Source of the DNA: Mesaphorura yosii
Lineage: Eukaryota > Arthropoda > Collembola > Poduromorpha > Tullbergiidae
Direction of reading: 5' to 3'
Assembly: GCA_009869945.1 (NCBI GenBank)
Contig: WIXG01000259.1
Location: 50,679 to 114,678, forward strand
DNA: 64,000 bases
In this document: piece by piece, positions 11,757-22,271 of the stretch
Layout: every line of letters begins with the position of its first letter
Position numbering within the stretch: position 1 is the stretch's first letter
Position numbers and translations under genes: made by a program
Notes under the pieces: generated by a model
Database searches by the model: none
What the model was told of the DNA's origin: nothing
The model's input: the letters and a program-made list of their open reading frames with translations, nothing else

Positions 11757-13382
11757 TTAACTGGCTTCCTTCATTGCCACGTCCGTGCAGTAGTAAAGTT
11801 GTTTCTCCCGAAATCGGCTGTGCGTGTTGTCAAACACGATCGAATCTGAAATCAACACACAGAAGTTAAGGAAATGGACAAAATTGATAGTCGCCCTTCG
11901 CCGTTCCTTCGCACGCACGCGCACGAGCTTACATTTTCCTGGCTTTTCACAAATCACCGAATCCGTCTGCACCAGCAAATGAGAATCTGCCCTCCGATAT
12001 GAGTACACTTGCGCCTCGTCTTCGTGCAGCACCATAAGTCCAATGTCGTAGTCGACTGTCTTGAACCTCCAACTCAGGACAGCTCCGGCTCCGACAGCGG
12101 ACTCTTCGACGCAATGGTCGACAGTGAAACGCTCGCCCGGTGGGACGGCAGTGTGCGAAAAGCCCTCGCGTTCCGAGGCCCCATTTGTCGACGCCGAGGA
12201 TTCCCTCCGCAGTTTGGATCCATATCCGGTTTGAGTGCCACCCATTTCAACCGGAAGCTGATCCGCAGGAATGTTGGCGCGCAGAACCTTTTCCCACTGC
12301 TCCTTGCTTGTCCCGTAGATTTCGACCTTCGACAGAGTTCGAGCCGAGAGCAGAGGCTTGACGAAGCGGAATAGGAGCATGAAGACTCGTGTTGCTGAAA
12401 TGGAATAAGCATGGACAACCTCAGAACTGTGCAATTAAGTAGATGGCAACGAGAATCACGTACCATTTATAACGTACACTGCCCGAACCGTCTCTGGATA
12501 ATTTGATTCGAATCTTCGTACGAATTCGAGTATCGTGTTCAAATCTGCATATCACAAATCCAGTCAGCAGGGAAACAGAAAATGGGCAAATTTCGTCGAT
12601 TGGGCGATTGGGAACCACGAGCTAAAACGAGAACTTACTTGAAAGAGACGTCAGTTGTCGCATTCCGAACCCATCGAAATTCATAATGATGGTGGACTGG
12701 GTCACAGGGTGGCCCAGCCGCTCTGAGTTTGCTTTCTGTTCCGCGAAGAGCGATCCAAGGATATAGTCAATATACTTGAGCCACTCTTCTCGTCGACCGC
12801 CCTCGACAGCTTTGCGGACGTCCCACTTGCCGAATGGCACAACACAAACTGTAATTAAGCGTAACTATGTTAGTCTTGTCTTATGCCTCAGCTCATTGAC
12901 ATTTCTTTCCAAGAGTTGTGTGAAATCTATCACCTGGAGCGCCTTCAGAATCCTGTCCGGTGATTTCATAATAAAATTCTGAACGGAGCTTTTCTGTTGG
13001 GTCCCATTTTAGAATGTTCGCGACGTCGTGCTCTTTCCTCCATTGAAGCGACTAGGTACGGCAGTATTTCAAAAGGTCAAATGTCCCGTTAATTTATCCA
13101 TTTAGCTAGTTGTTCATACATACGCCCATTGTTAGTGGTTACCTTCCGCAGCATGTCATTCGCCTTATTCAAATGCAGGTCCCTTGCTCGGAGCCAGGCG
13201 ACTAAGAACATGTCAGTTCTCTCTTCTTCGGTCAACTCCAAGTCCTTCAGCAACATTCGAAACTAAAGCAGAGTTCAAGCCAAGAATTTATAGTTGGTTT
13301 TGATTTTTCTTGTATGCGCAAGTGACGATGCTTTCTTTACCTTCGTAAGTAACTCCTGCTCTTTGTCGTTCGGTAATGCCAT
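11757..13382 (-). CDS. SEC14-like lipid-transfer protein (CRAL-TRIO plus GOLD)
   Basis: Seven exons with consistent phases: 13341-13382, 13143-13262, 12934-13051, 12639-12848, 12464-12544, 11933-12394 and 11757-11845, giving 373 residues. The N-terminal CRAL-TRIO helices include the WLRARDLHLNKA motif and LQWRKEHDVANIL. The lipid-binding domain follows (PFGKWDVRKA, TIIMNFDGFGMRQL), ending with VEIYGTSKEQWEKVL. A C-terminal GOLD domain has GAGAVLSWRFKTVDYDIG and KYSIVFDNTHSRF. This order matches SEC14L2-type proteins, which bind hydrophobic ligands (tocopherol, phosphoinositides, squalene) and act in cytosol and on Golgi membranes. A decayed relative lies at 46.2-46.5 kb. Confidence 0.9.
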
Positions 13383-13559
13383 TTTTAGTACGTTCAGGAA
13401 TTTACAGCTCAATTTTGTCTACTTTAAATCACGATTCAGACTCACGGAGCGATAAGCGATACAGCCAGTTGCGCGTGCCGACTGCCTGGACTAGCGAGGT
13501 TTACATTCTCCTGCCGTCCATTGAGTATACTCAAACTACCTGTTGTACTGTTTTTATCT

Positions 13560-14470
13560 AATCGTTCTTAAGAACTACGAACAATGTCAGCCTATCACCA
13601 TAATGCGTAATGGAAATGTTCATGGTGAGCAAACCGGAGGCTGACTTGAGTGGCTGACAATACTTCTTTTGTTAAGCAAGCCAACAAGGAAAGAATGGCG
13701 AGTTGCGAAATGTATCATTCCAAGCCAACACACAGCGCAGACTGGAGCAGCAACTTTTTGCTTTGCTGATTGTGCAATCAAACTTTGTATGCATAAAAAC
13801 TCGTCCATAGTCCATATCTACGCATTCAATATTCAGCAATCAGCAGATAGACGAAAGGACAACTGTTGAGTCGAACCTCTTCAAACTCTGTAGGGCAGGG
13901 AGACTGACAACAGACAATGTCATGATCGTTAATTCAGTTACCAGCAATTACAGTTTTTTAGTGTTGTTTTGCGTCTGCAATTAAAAACAGGTAAACTCGT
14001 AAACTGATAATTACCACAATGTTGTACAATGTTTAATTAGTGACAAAGTTAAAGCACGTGCAGGCTGAAGGTCATCAAACTGTGCTGCTGGTGAAGAGCC
14101 ACTGCCAATGCTTACTTGAACCTGAGCACAAAACCCTGTCTGGGATCGTCGTTGTGTGTAAATTTATTTAGATTATTGACGTCATGTAGCGTGTCCTGAT
14201 GTCTGATCTCCTAAGCTATGCTGATCGGCTTCTTTTCCAGCTTGATTTAAGCGGCAAACTGACGATTTAGCAACTGGCAACTCTGATTCCGGGAAATTCG
14301 GCAAAGAATTCGCCGCCCTGCTGCTGTTGACCTACCATTTGCACACTACCAACTCGAGATATTGCTCCGAACTCTATGCTTGCATCAACATCGGACATGC
14401 CACGTGTGTTGGCTGTAGAAGTTCCGATTGAGTCACGTGCAGAAGGAACAGCAGAAATGTGCTCACATGT
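13560..14470. other. Intergenic, nothing supported
   Basis: About 0.9 kb between two minus-strand genes with only short incidental reading frames on both strands. Confidence 0.5.
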
Positions 14471-14478
14471 TCATGGAT

Positions 14479-15888
14479 TCACATTAAAAGCACATTTATG
14501 ATCGTATCTATTACGATCAGTGCTACAAAGACGTAGAGACGTTTGTCAAAGGCGCCAATGAATCCACATCGCCAGCTCAGCGGCTGCACCATATTCATTG
14601 CACGACCGTCAGCCTGCGTTTTGTTTGCAGCCGCCTTCCACCACGCCAACAGTTCAGTGGACACCTCTGTCGTCCGCCAGGGCATTTGAAGCGTGGCGCC
14701 GTAGTGGAAGAGGGTGATCAAACAGTAGCTGAGGTACCCGGTGATAATGATCATGGGTGCAGTTCGCTCTACACACACTTTGACGATGATAACCAATACA
14801 CCGTAGCAGAGAATGATGTGCCCTGGCAATATGTATCTGAAATTGCTCGAGTTGAAGATCACCAACACCAGTCGAAGGCACTTGTAAATGTGAAACAACT
14901 CATGGCGGTCGTTCGACCCTCGGCAGTCAGTGGCAGACACGCATTTCATGTGCCTCACAATTTTCAGGATGAAATATGCAGCCGGAAAGGTAAACAAGAC
15001 GGCAGCTGCGATGGCGCCAAAGAAGTGCGCAAACCCAGCGAATTGGTAGCCAATCATCGCGGCAAATGCAAGCAGGTTGGCTATAGAAAAGGCGCCAGAT
15101 GTCACTTCAATGTCGGCCGGGGATGCGCCCTCGGCTGCCACCTGCAGCGCCAGGTTTGTACTGTGCGTCTGGACCCCGCAAGTCGAACCGGGAAGCAGCT
15201 CGTAAAGCACGTGGAATCGGCACGCTACAATGTAAATGAGTGAGAGACAAAAAGGGATGTAAATTACGCCTGTAAACAAAATTGCCATGACCAGATTTGC
15301 CATATGGAAATGCACAGCACGGTGTCGTGCCCGCTTGTCGTCCCTCCAACTCCAGGCGTTGTGCTTCATAAGATTGTCCATGAAACGAACTGCACAAACG
15401 TACAATATTTGAGTAGTTGCGAGTGGGACGGATTGGAGATTCTTACCTTGGTATTGCTGACAGACCTGGAGAAAGGAATTGACTAGAAACACGAGTTCCT
15501 CGACATCTGTTGTCATGCTGAAGACGAAAAGGAGCGACATCAACCCCGAGGAAGCGATGACGAGTCTGAAACTGCCGTAGAGTGAAGTAAAGCCAAAGCC
15601 ATGCTGCTGCTGCCCATGAATGAAATATCCCGAGAATACCGCAGCAGCGTACGTCACACTGAAGACTTGCGCTACCCGGAGACGAAACTGTGTCCACCTT
15701 CCATGCGAAAGTTCCAGCTGATTCAGGGATGGGTTCCATCGAAGCGGACAGCCACCCAAGTAGTATGCGTATAGGGTGTAGCCGTGCATCAGCTTGAAGG
15801 TTTCACGGGTGAAGAGGGCACCCGCAGGCCACAATGAGAAAGAACACAGTGACTTCCACCTTCTCCCAAGCCGGAACAGTCGCCCCAT
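14479..15888 (-). CDS. Gustatory receptor-like multi-pass membrane protein
   Basis: Two exons are likely, 15447-15888 and 14479-15389. A 57-bp in-frame intron (15390-15446) has good GTAAGA and TGTGCAG ends; if retained it adds 19 residues. The frame is open to an earlier ATG at 15996, but a TATAAAA at 15943-15949 lies between, so the start MGRLFRLGRRWK at 15888 is preferred (450 residues when spliced). About seven to eight hydrophobic segments, no signal peptide, a Trp-rich amphipathic start and a short C-terminus after the last membrane helix fit arthropod GR/OR-like chemoreceptors. The C-terminal TYhhhhhQF motif is not clear, so the family call is softer than for the 1275-2525 gene. Confidence 0.62.
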   Translation of the reverse strand: MGRLFRLGRRWKSLCSFSLWPAGALFTRETFKLMHGYTLYAYYLGGCPLRWNPSLNQLELSHGRWTQFRLRVAQVFSVTYAAAVFSGYFIHGQQQHGFGFTSLYGSFRLVIASSGLMSLLFVFSMTTDVEELVFLVNSFLQVCQQYQGKNLQSVPLATTQILYVCAVRFMDNLMKHNAWSWRDDKRARHRAVHFHMANLVMAILFTGVIYIPFCLSLIYIVACRFHVLYELLPGSTCGVQTHSTNLALQVAAEGASPADIEVTSGAFSIANLLAFAAMIGYQFAGFAHFFGAIAAAVLFTFPAAYFILKIVRHMKCVSATDCRGSNDRHELFHIYKCLRLVLVIFNSSNFRYILPGHIILCYGVLVIIVKVCVERTAPMIIITGYLSYCLITLFHYGATLQMPWRTTEVSTELLAWWKAAANKTQADGRAMNMVQPLSWRCGFIGAFDKRLYVFVALIVIDTIINVLLM

Positions 15889-15942
15889 TATTTGAGTCTC
15901 GTCTCGTTGGAGGGAGCGAGGAAATGTCAATGCTGATTGAGT

Positions 15943-15949
15943 TTTTATA
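15943..15949 (-). promoter_or_regulatory. TATA box deciding the start of the receptor gene
   Basis: TATAAAA on the minus strand, 55 bp upstream of the ATG at 15888. Its position inside the longer open frame argues against translation from the ATG at 15996. Confidence 0.5.
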
Positions 15950-15999
15950 TGCATGACACTTATTACAAAAAAGAAAAGAGTCACACAGTTTGCCATCCA

Positions 16000-17100
16000 A
16001 TTGGCTCGCGTTTAATTTTTAAACCAATTAGCGATTAGGATGATTCATTGCGATCAATTGAGAAGCACCTAGCAACAGCAATAACAACTGAGACTCTTTA
16101 GTTGCCTTGACGATATGGGACATAACACAGTCGGGCATAAATAGTTAAATGTAATATAATTGCCCATATTTACTGATCGCGGCGGGTCACGACGCGTGAA
16201 ACTAAATCCGCTTTTGAACGAACTGGAAAATTTCGATTACTGTCTCTCAAATGATAAGCTCCGAGTACGAAATTGCGAAGGGATAAATTTGGCATTAGAT
16301 TACCGATTTCGATTACTAATTTCGCAAATTTGACGCACTTGCCCTCGCAATTCTAAAAAGACATTTCCTAACTCCGACTGACTGTTTCAACTGATTGTTG
16401 GCAATCTCATTTTGGTCGTGTAGTATTAACCAATGACGCAAAATTAAAAACTTTCCACAGGAACTCCTAGCTGTGACCTTGTGACTTTAATTACTTGCCT
16501 GCAACAACTAAAAATAGATTCAACTAATAGCAAAGAAAAGAAGAGAGAATTAGAAATTGCTTTTCACATTCAGACTCTGTAAATATTTAAAGATGTAGTT
16601 TCCCCCTACTTGAAAATACACTTCCTTCAATTGAGTTTAGAACCTCTTCGGTCAAAAAGCAATATGAAAATGCAATAATGCAAATGACCACAATTTGAAC
16701 CTTGAATTCCAGGAGCTTATCTCAGAAAGTCCCGCGTTCATGACATAGCAGACCGTGACTGTGGGAGTGACAAGTTATTGGCATCTCAATTTTGTTTTGC
16801 TTTTTTGACATGTTTTTGTAGTAGTTACGCACGTGTGAGGAACCATAAAACACAAATTTCACACAAATACACAAAAACCATAATTTCAAACTTTATTTGT
16901 GTTCGACCAAAATTCCCAACTGAATCCTCGTCTCTGACTGACTGATTCGAAAGTTTGGTCCAAGTTTGAAATTTTTGTCCCGGTGAGATAGAAATTACGA
17001 CAAAATTCCGAACTTCAAAATGAAAACGCAGATCTTTTTGACTTCATTTGATTCAATCATAACAACATGAATTTAAACTGACCAGTTCAATTTAATTAGT
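16000..17100. other. A/T-rich intergenic DNA
   Basis: No gene, RNA or repeat that I can support in this 1.1-kb stretch. Confidence 0.5.
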
Positions 17101-17114
17101 GAGTTCAGTCAGAA

Positions 17115-17270
17115 ATGAGTAGTGCCACTAAGAAAAGAAGGGCTACTAGGCCAAAACCACCAGAACGAGTCAAATGGTCGAGTGATAAACTTCAAAGAAT
17201 GGCTGAATTCGCTGTTGAAGAGTTTAAGCAAGGCAACTTTGTCATTAGTAATACTGAATTAACAAGTTAA
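17115..17270 (+). CDS. Small basic frame, possible first exon of a transposon protein
   Basis: ATG frame of 51 residues (MSSATKKRRATRPKPPERVK..., then a helical acidic part) ending in TAA. The Lys/Arg/Pro-rich start followed by WSSDKLQRMAEFAVEEF resembles the beginning of DNA-binding transposon proteins, but there is too little for a family call. It lies directly upstream of transposase remnants. It could be a relic. Confidence 0.3.
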   Translation: MSSATKKRRATRPKPPERVKWSSDKLQRMAEFAVEEFKQGNFVISNTELTS

Positions 17271-17789
17271 CTGCGATTTGAAGGATTAGTGATCATAGTC
17301 TTCTATTTACTTACAGAAAATACAAAAGTCTCATTCTTTCAACGAATGAAAGGTCAAGTTCCATACTCAATTCTGTTACACTTGCCCAGATAAGCAACGG
17401 ATTCAAGAACAGACTCTTTGATCGTCATCATCAAGGCCAAAAAATTGCATAAAGAACATTAAAAACATTTTCGGAAGTTCACTGCTTTTGGCCAGTTGAT
17501 ATTTTACATCTAGGCGTATCATAGAGCAGACAGATGGTTGACCTCGCGGTCACTTGCGCATAAAACATAAAATGCATACTTTCGAGGATAACGCGTAATA
17601 AAACGTAACTTTGGCGAAATGCGCAAAAACAAACAACGCTTAAAACAAGGAAAGATTTTTTATTGAAAGGCGATTTATATTGGTACGAAGTGAAACAAAG
17701 CAAGTACAACAAAGAATTGCAAGACTTCTTTCATTTTATTATTTCTCGCTGTAAGTCCTTAATCAGTATCGACAAAATGCAAAAGTGAG

Positions 17790-18480
17790 CGTGTCAGCTT
17801 TCAAAAAAGCGTGCGAAAAAGTTTCCAGATTCTGGTTTGGAATGTCAGGGCAGGATGTGGTGCATTTACTGTTAAGAAGAAATTGACTTCGTAAGGAAAT
17901 CTCCGGTGGAGGGCCACCTCAAATCTTCGAAGCACATGAAATCTAAAGGTTTGTACCGTAGCTGGCCATATTCAAGGTTATTGACGTGATATTGAAATTA
18001 ATTGTACTAATCTAGATGCGCAGATTTTGTCAAGAAGAACCTCGTCAGCCAGCCATTAATTACTGAAACGAACGAAGCTGAGCAGCGCTGGCAAACATTG
18101 GCTAAAGTTTTCACGGCAATTCGAGTGCCATTCAATATTTTCTAAAATGCAGGCATTCGCGATTGGATCAGGTGCAACTTGAAATCTGGAACGTCGTTGC
18201 AGTCTGTCACCACTCTGGGAAGCTTTTTAAAAGCCTCTGGACAGAAGGATCAGCAAGAAACGATCAACAAACTGGCAGATAAGCAAGTTGCTATAATGGC
18301 TGACGAAATAATCGATATCAAAAATGGAAAAATTCTGAACATACTGGAGAAGCCGTTGGATCCGAACCAGAAAATTGAAAATAGAAAGTCACAACACGAA
18401 CACAGCCAACCCCCAAATGGTACATTTATGAACCTTCAACGAAATTGTTTACATTAATTAATCAATCTGTCCCGCTTGAA
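17790..18480 (+). pseudogene. Degraded hAT-like transposase, BED-finger N-terminal part
   Basis: Broken coding pieces appear in order in changing frames. A zinc-finger-end-like EGHLKSSKHMKSK is near 17910-17950. CADFVKKNLVSQPLITETNE is near 18015-18075 and ends in a stop at about 18145. LGSFLKASGQKDQQ and KQVAIMADEIIDIKNGKIL lie in an open frame at 18179-18457. The pattern of a zinc finger, a linker, then an IMADE-type acidic motif before ILN resembles BED-finger/hAT transposases of the CGGBP1-like group. Stops and frame shifts make it non-functional. The inverted-repeat element at 18500 has inserted at its 3' end. Confidence 0.45.
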
Positions 18481-18491
18481 ATAAAGTTACA

Positions 18492-18499
18492 GTATCGTG
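18492..18499. repeat. Left target-site duplication GTATCGTG
   Basis: Perfect 8-bp copy of 18706-18713, directly abutting the MITE. Confidence 0.85.
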
Positions 18500-18705
18500 G
18501 GGTGAGTTGCACTTTTCCGGCAAACATCAAATTCAGGCTCAGGCTCATTCAGGCTCGGGCTCAGGCTCGCATACATTTGCTTGTTGGAGTCAGGCTCAGG
18601 CTCAGGCTCAGGCTCATTCAGGCTCAGGCTCGCATACATTTGCTAACCTAACCTAACCAAATCTGAGCCTGAATTTGATGTTTGCCGGAAAAGTGCAGCT
18701 CACCC
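18500..18705. mobile_element. 206-bp MITE with long inverted repeats and 8-bp target duplication
   Basis: Both ends carry an inverted repeat of about 43 bp that starts GGGTGAG and ends CTCACCC. It includes GCACTTTTCCGGCAAACATC, with about one mismatch between arms (18500-18542 against 18663-18705). The element is flanked by a perfect direct repeat GTATCGTG at 18492-18499 and 18706-18713, the 8-bp target duplication typical of hAT elements. The middle is a tandem of GGCTCA units and a short run of CCTAA. It has no coding capacity, so it would depend on a transposase elsewhere. Confidence 0.85.
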
Positions 18706-18713
18706 GTATCGTG
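18706..18713. repeat. Right target-site duplication GTATCGTG
   Basis: Perfect 8-bp copy of 18492-18499. Removing the MITE and one copy restores a continuous empty site. Confidence 0.85.
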
Positions 18714-19057
18714 ATATAAAGCAAGGACGTTACTGGGCAAAATCTCCAGCTTAATGTTTCAATCAGACCTGCGGCTTACTGCTCACGATTGTACAGACGC
18801 GATTTTGACACGAAGAATAATCTTGTTCGAGAATCGATTTTCTGGACCGGCAATCCACAGAAACTTATTGTACGGTTGAGAGCATTTTCATGGGTATAAA
18901 TATTAACGGTTCATTCCTTTTCAATCAAGTGTGACCGGGCCGGGCAACATGGCAGCGTCGGCTCGGACACGTAAAATGTGATTAATTAATTAAATTAATG
19001 CGTGCATGCATTCTTTATTGAAATCAAGCGAATTCTCATTATTAAATCAATGAATTC

Positions 19058-20107
19058 TCAATTCACCCAACTTATCTGCACATTCCACCAAATGCCTGCG
19101 GCAAGAAACGGGGCTGCGAGCGCCAGCGTCGTCATGGCAGCCTTGAGGTTGGTCGTGAAGAACCGGACGGCGGTGGCCGATTCGATCAATTGGGAGGCGA
19201 AAGTAAACGCGAATTCTTGACAACTCTTCGTGCTCGAGTTGTAGTCCGAGTCTTCGGTCAGCGCCTCGTAAATGATATCGGCCATCTCTGGGGACTGCAC
19301 ACAAGTCCCGTGGACTAGTCCCACGACGCCGTAGTTGACGAATGGAATGTAGAAATTGCAGTCTGAGCCATGCCACTTGAAGGCGGGTCGCGGGCCGCGC
19401 TGAGGGACGATTTTCTTGCCTGAAATTCCGCCGCGGTCATTCTTGAATATTTCGTATGTCAGCGACGAGCCCACACGAACGTACAAATGGCCCACGTCAG
19501 CGGAGCGTGAGGCGGAGGACTCGGATGAGTTTGAGCAGTACACGGCCACAGTGGGCAGTTCGTTGCGGTTGAGGAGATACCACTGAGCCATCCGAATCTG
19601 TCCAAATTTTAGGGCGGCATTGCAGACGCAGTACAGCAGCCCGCCCGTGAATGCGCCTACGCTCTTGTGGGCGACACTCTGAAACGTTACGCTCAGGAAA
19701 AACATAATCAGACTTGTAAAGTCGTCAATTTCAGGAAACTTGTAGAAAGACCGGAAGATGAAATCGTACGTGTACCAGTAGGCCGTGTAGATCAGAATGA
19801 TGTCCAGGCAGTTGGGGTACAGCAGTACGTAGACGACCTCCTCACTTTGGACGACCAGCTGCACTAAAAGTTCAAGAATTGCTCGGTACTCCGGGCGGTA
19901 TCCAGGTGTGATCAGGTCGAAGCGGAGCAGTTCGGTTACGAAGCGGTGCAAGAAGGCGGCTTGAAGAAATCCGATGGCCACCCACTGAAATGTGGAGTTC
20001 TTGCTCCGGAAGAGCCAAAGAGCAGTCAGGAAATACGCGGAGGCCCGGAAAAATAATTGCGAATATTTTGCAAGGAAGACTGCCGCTTTTCGGGCCCGGA
20101 GATCCAT
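19058..20107 (-). CDS. Unrecognised multi-pass membrane protein with a possible papain-like C-terminal domain
   Basis: Single-exon frame of 349 residues from the ATG at 20107 (MDLRARKAAVFL). Residues about 15-165 hold five or six hydrophobic helices. The C-terminal half starts with GHLYVRVG (His207), continues through a soluble WHGSDCNFYIPFVNYG region, and has a KSCQEFAFTFASQL motif (Cys296). It ends in one or two more hydrophobic segments (LALAAPFLAAGIWW). A His in a strand followed by a Cys at the start of a helix is the order seen in circularly permuted papain-fold (LRAT/NlpC/PPPDE) enzymes. That is only a suggestion from pattern. It is not a GR. Function unknown. Confidence 0.55.
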   Translation of the reverse strand: MDLRARKAAVFLAKYSQLFFRASAYFLTALWLFRSKNSTFQWVAIGFLQAAFLHRFVTELLRFDLITPGYRPEYRAILELLVQLVVQSEEVVYVLLYPNCLDIILIYTAYWYTYDFIFRSFYKFPEIDDFTSLIMFFLSVTFQSVAHKSVGAFTGGLLYCVCNAALKFGQIRMAQWYLLNRNELPTVAVYCSNSSESSASRSADVGHLYVRVGSSLTYEIFKNDRGGISGKKIVPQRGPRPAFKWHGSDCNFYIPFVNYGVVGLVHGTCVQSPEMADIIYEALTEDSDYNSSTKSCQEFAFTFASQLIESATAVRFFTTNLKAAMTTLALAAPFLAAGIWWNVQISWVN

Positions 20108-20485
20108 TTTTCCGGATATGATAAAAGGACAGTTAGCTTCGGCCAAATGGACCGGCGGCCTGGCGAGAAGCGGCGATTCTTGCGAAAAAACCCATTTGAT
20201 GCATATTTGCTCTTCTTATCAAACATGCGATGGGCGCCTGGCCTGACTTACTCTCACAGTTGTTGTTATCTGAGTTTCGAATTTCGCGACTTCTTATCGG
20301 CTTATCTCATGTTGGTAATTGGCATGCAAAGCAAATGAAACAAATTGGTAGAAATTGCATTGTCAGGCAACATTCGGGCATCCATTCATTCATTCACCCA
20401 TTCATATTGAAATTTTTTACAGAATGTTGACATCAAACCAGAAACTCAGAGAGTCAGACGTCTCGCTCATATATAATCATATAAC

Positions 20486-21285
20486 TTGGCCTGTCAAGAC
20501 ACTTTGTCCGTGTTAAAAACGCAAGAAGAAAAGCAGGCGGAATTTTGTGAGTCAGATGAATCCTCTGATTTGGAAGATGGTGATGAGCTGGATGAAGCGG
20601 ATCCTACGCGCTTGTCAACGATTGCACGAGTATGTCATGCAAAATCTTCAGAGAAATGTGCACGCCAGGTACTTTTACATTTCTGTTGAGAAAGTGATAA
20701 TGAAAATTAGGAAGTCAATCCAAGTTCGAGAAATCTTTAAGAAGCAATCCGAAATCAATCGAACTAAGCACAACGAACTTATCAGGGGCGTAGCGACGAG
20801 ATGGAATTCGACGTAATTCATGTTAAAGAGAGCACTTAAAATGAAAGGAGTAAGTTTTTGAGCATTTCAAACGAATTCGATTTTTGGTATTCCTCTGGAA
20901 ATTCGAAAAGACTGTCCTCTTCTTGGCTACCTGCACGAACTTCGGATATGGGAAGCCCTCAAGATCGGCGAAACATATACCTGTATCTCATGTTCACGGA
21001 GTTGCCGAAGGGTGCTGGTCGACGTGTCCTGGAAATCATTTTCGTTGCGACAACCACCGACGATATCCTCCAATCAATAACTTTCTCACCTGCAATCAAT
21101 TCAATCACTTGGTATTTTGACATTCTGTCTAAGGCATTAATTCACATCGTGGATCATGAACTGATAATGAAATACCGTACCGGTTGCATGGAATTCAAAA
21201 AGCTTTACAGATCTGCTCCATCCGACGAGATGGTCAAACAAAAGTCAGAATTTGGCAAATTGGGAGCAAGTTTCGTGTTGTAGGG
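20486..21285 (+). pseudogene. Degraded hAT transposase
   Basis: An acidic linker (SDESSDLEDGDELDE) in one frame is followed in another by IMKIRKSIQVREIFKKQS and RGVATRWNST, the hAT transposase signature in which a TRWNS motif precedes the catalytic insertion. The frame stops right after the motif (TAA at about 20812), resumes as FMLKRALKMKG and then breaks again. Later pieces to 21283 are weaker. Clearly non-functional. The two hAT relics (17.8 and 20.5 kb) flank the membrane-protein gene. Confidence 0.6.
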
Positions 21286-21299
21286 TGACGTAGTTGGAT

Positions 21300-22260
21300 T
21301 TCTAACTACAGTCACGATCATTCAATCAATTGCCCGATCCTTTCAATCATTATGGTCACTTTGGACGCGACCAGTGTGGGCATGGGAATTCTGCTTGGGA
21401 TGGAGGCGTTCCGAATTCTGGAGGTATTCTTTGGATTTGGTTCCTGGGGGAGTGCATTAAGGTCGGGGTAAAAGTGTTTGCAAAGTTGCAATTTTTGCAA
21501 TATCAATTTTCCAAATTTTAACGTACAATTTCAGATGGATTCCAACAAAAGGGAGCTGCAGTGGATGAGGAAGAAAGATCGCCTCCACAATTGTGGTTCA
21601 ATTTCCTGTCGGAATCTAAACCTGGGCCTGGTTCACAAATTGCGAATTTATGGCATGCGAATTTCTTTCTGTGCCAATTGCAATTTATGTTGTACCAATT
21701 TCTTCCTCTGGAAAAACGTTGCGAATTTAATCGTGACTTAGAATTGGCAACTGACCGCCAGAGATTAGTCCATTATTGATTGCGGAATATTTCCACGCGT
21801 GAGTGACCAACAATGAATGGTATTGACTAGAAATTTTGCAAAAATTTGCAAAATTTGCACCCTATCGATTTGCAGTTGGTGAACACAACGTTAACATTCC
21901 TCATGTTTGTATTTCCGCTCAAGTTGTCTGAAATGCAAGTGGGGATATCAAAAAAGAAATCAAATAGCGTGCAAGCAAATCAAAATTGCAATTGGTCATA
22001 GTATTTATCCATTCGCAATCCTTGAATAATTCATAATCACTTGCCAGATACTTCAGTAAAATGGTATTAAAAATTCGATTTGGGTGTTTTGTCTTGTTGA
22101 TATATATACACACGTGGATTTGAATTGCACTTGGAAAGCAGTGAGCATGACAAGCATCGAAAATACATCAAAGTATGTCCAGAAGACTGGATCGTTAGAC
22201 ACGAAATATTTTCGGATTGGAATACACAGGGCACAGGAGAACCTTACCTTTCAGCTAAAT
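21300..22260. other. Intergenic, nothing supported
   Basis: Short hydrophobic or basic frames only. A poly-purine and TGCAAATTTGCAAA-like word cluster near 21840-21860 is the only texture seen. Confidence 0.4.
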
Positions 22261-22271
22261 TCAACCCGACA

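Noticed and set aside
18605-18657. CCTAACCTAACC inside the MITE as an interstitial telomere
   Set aside because: Only two to three units and wholly within the element core; too short to call telomeric.
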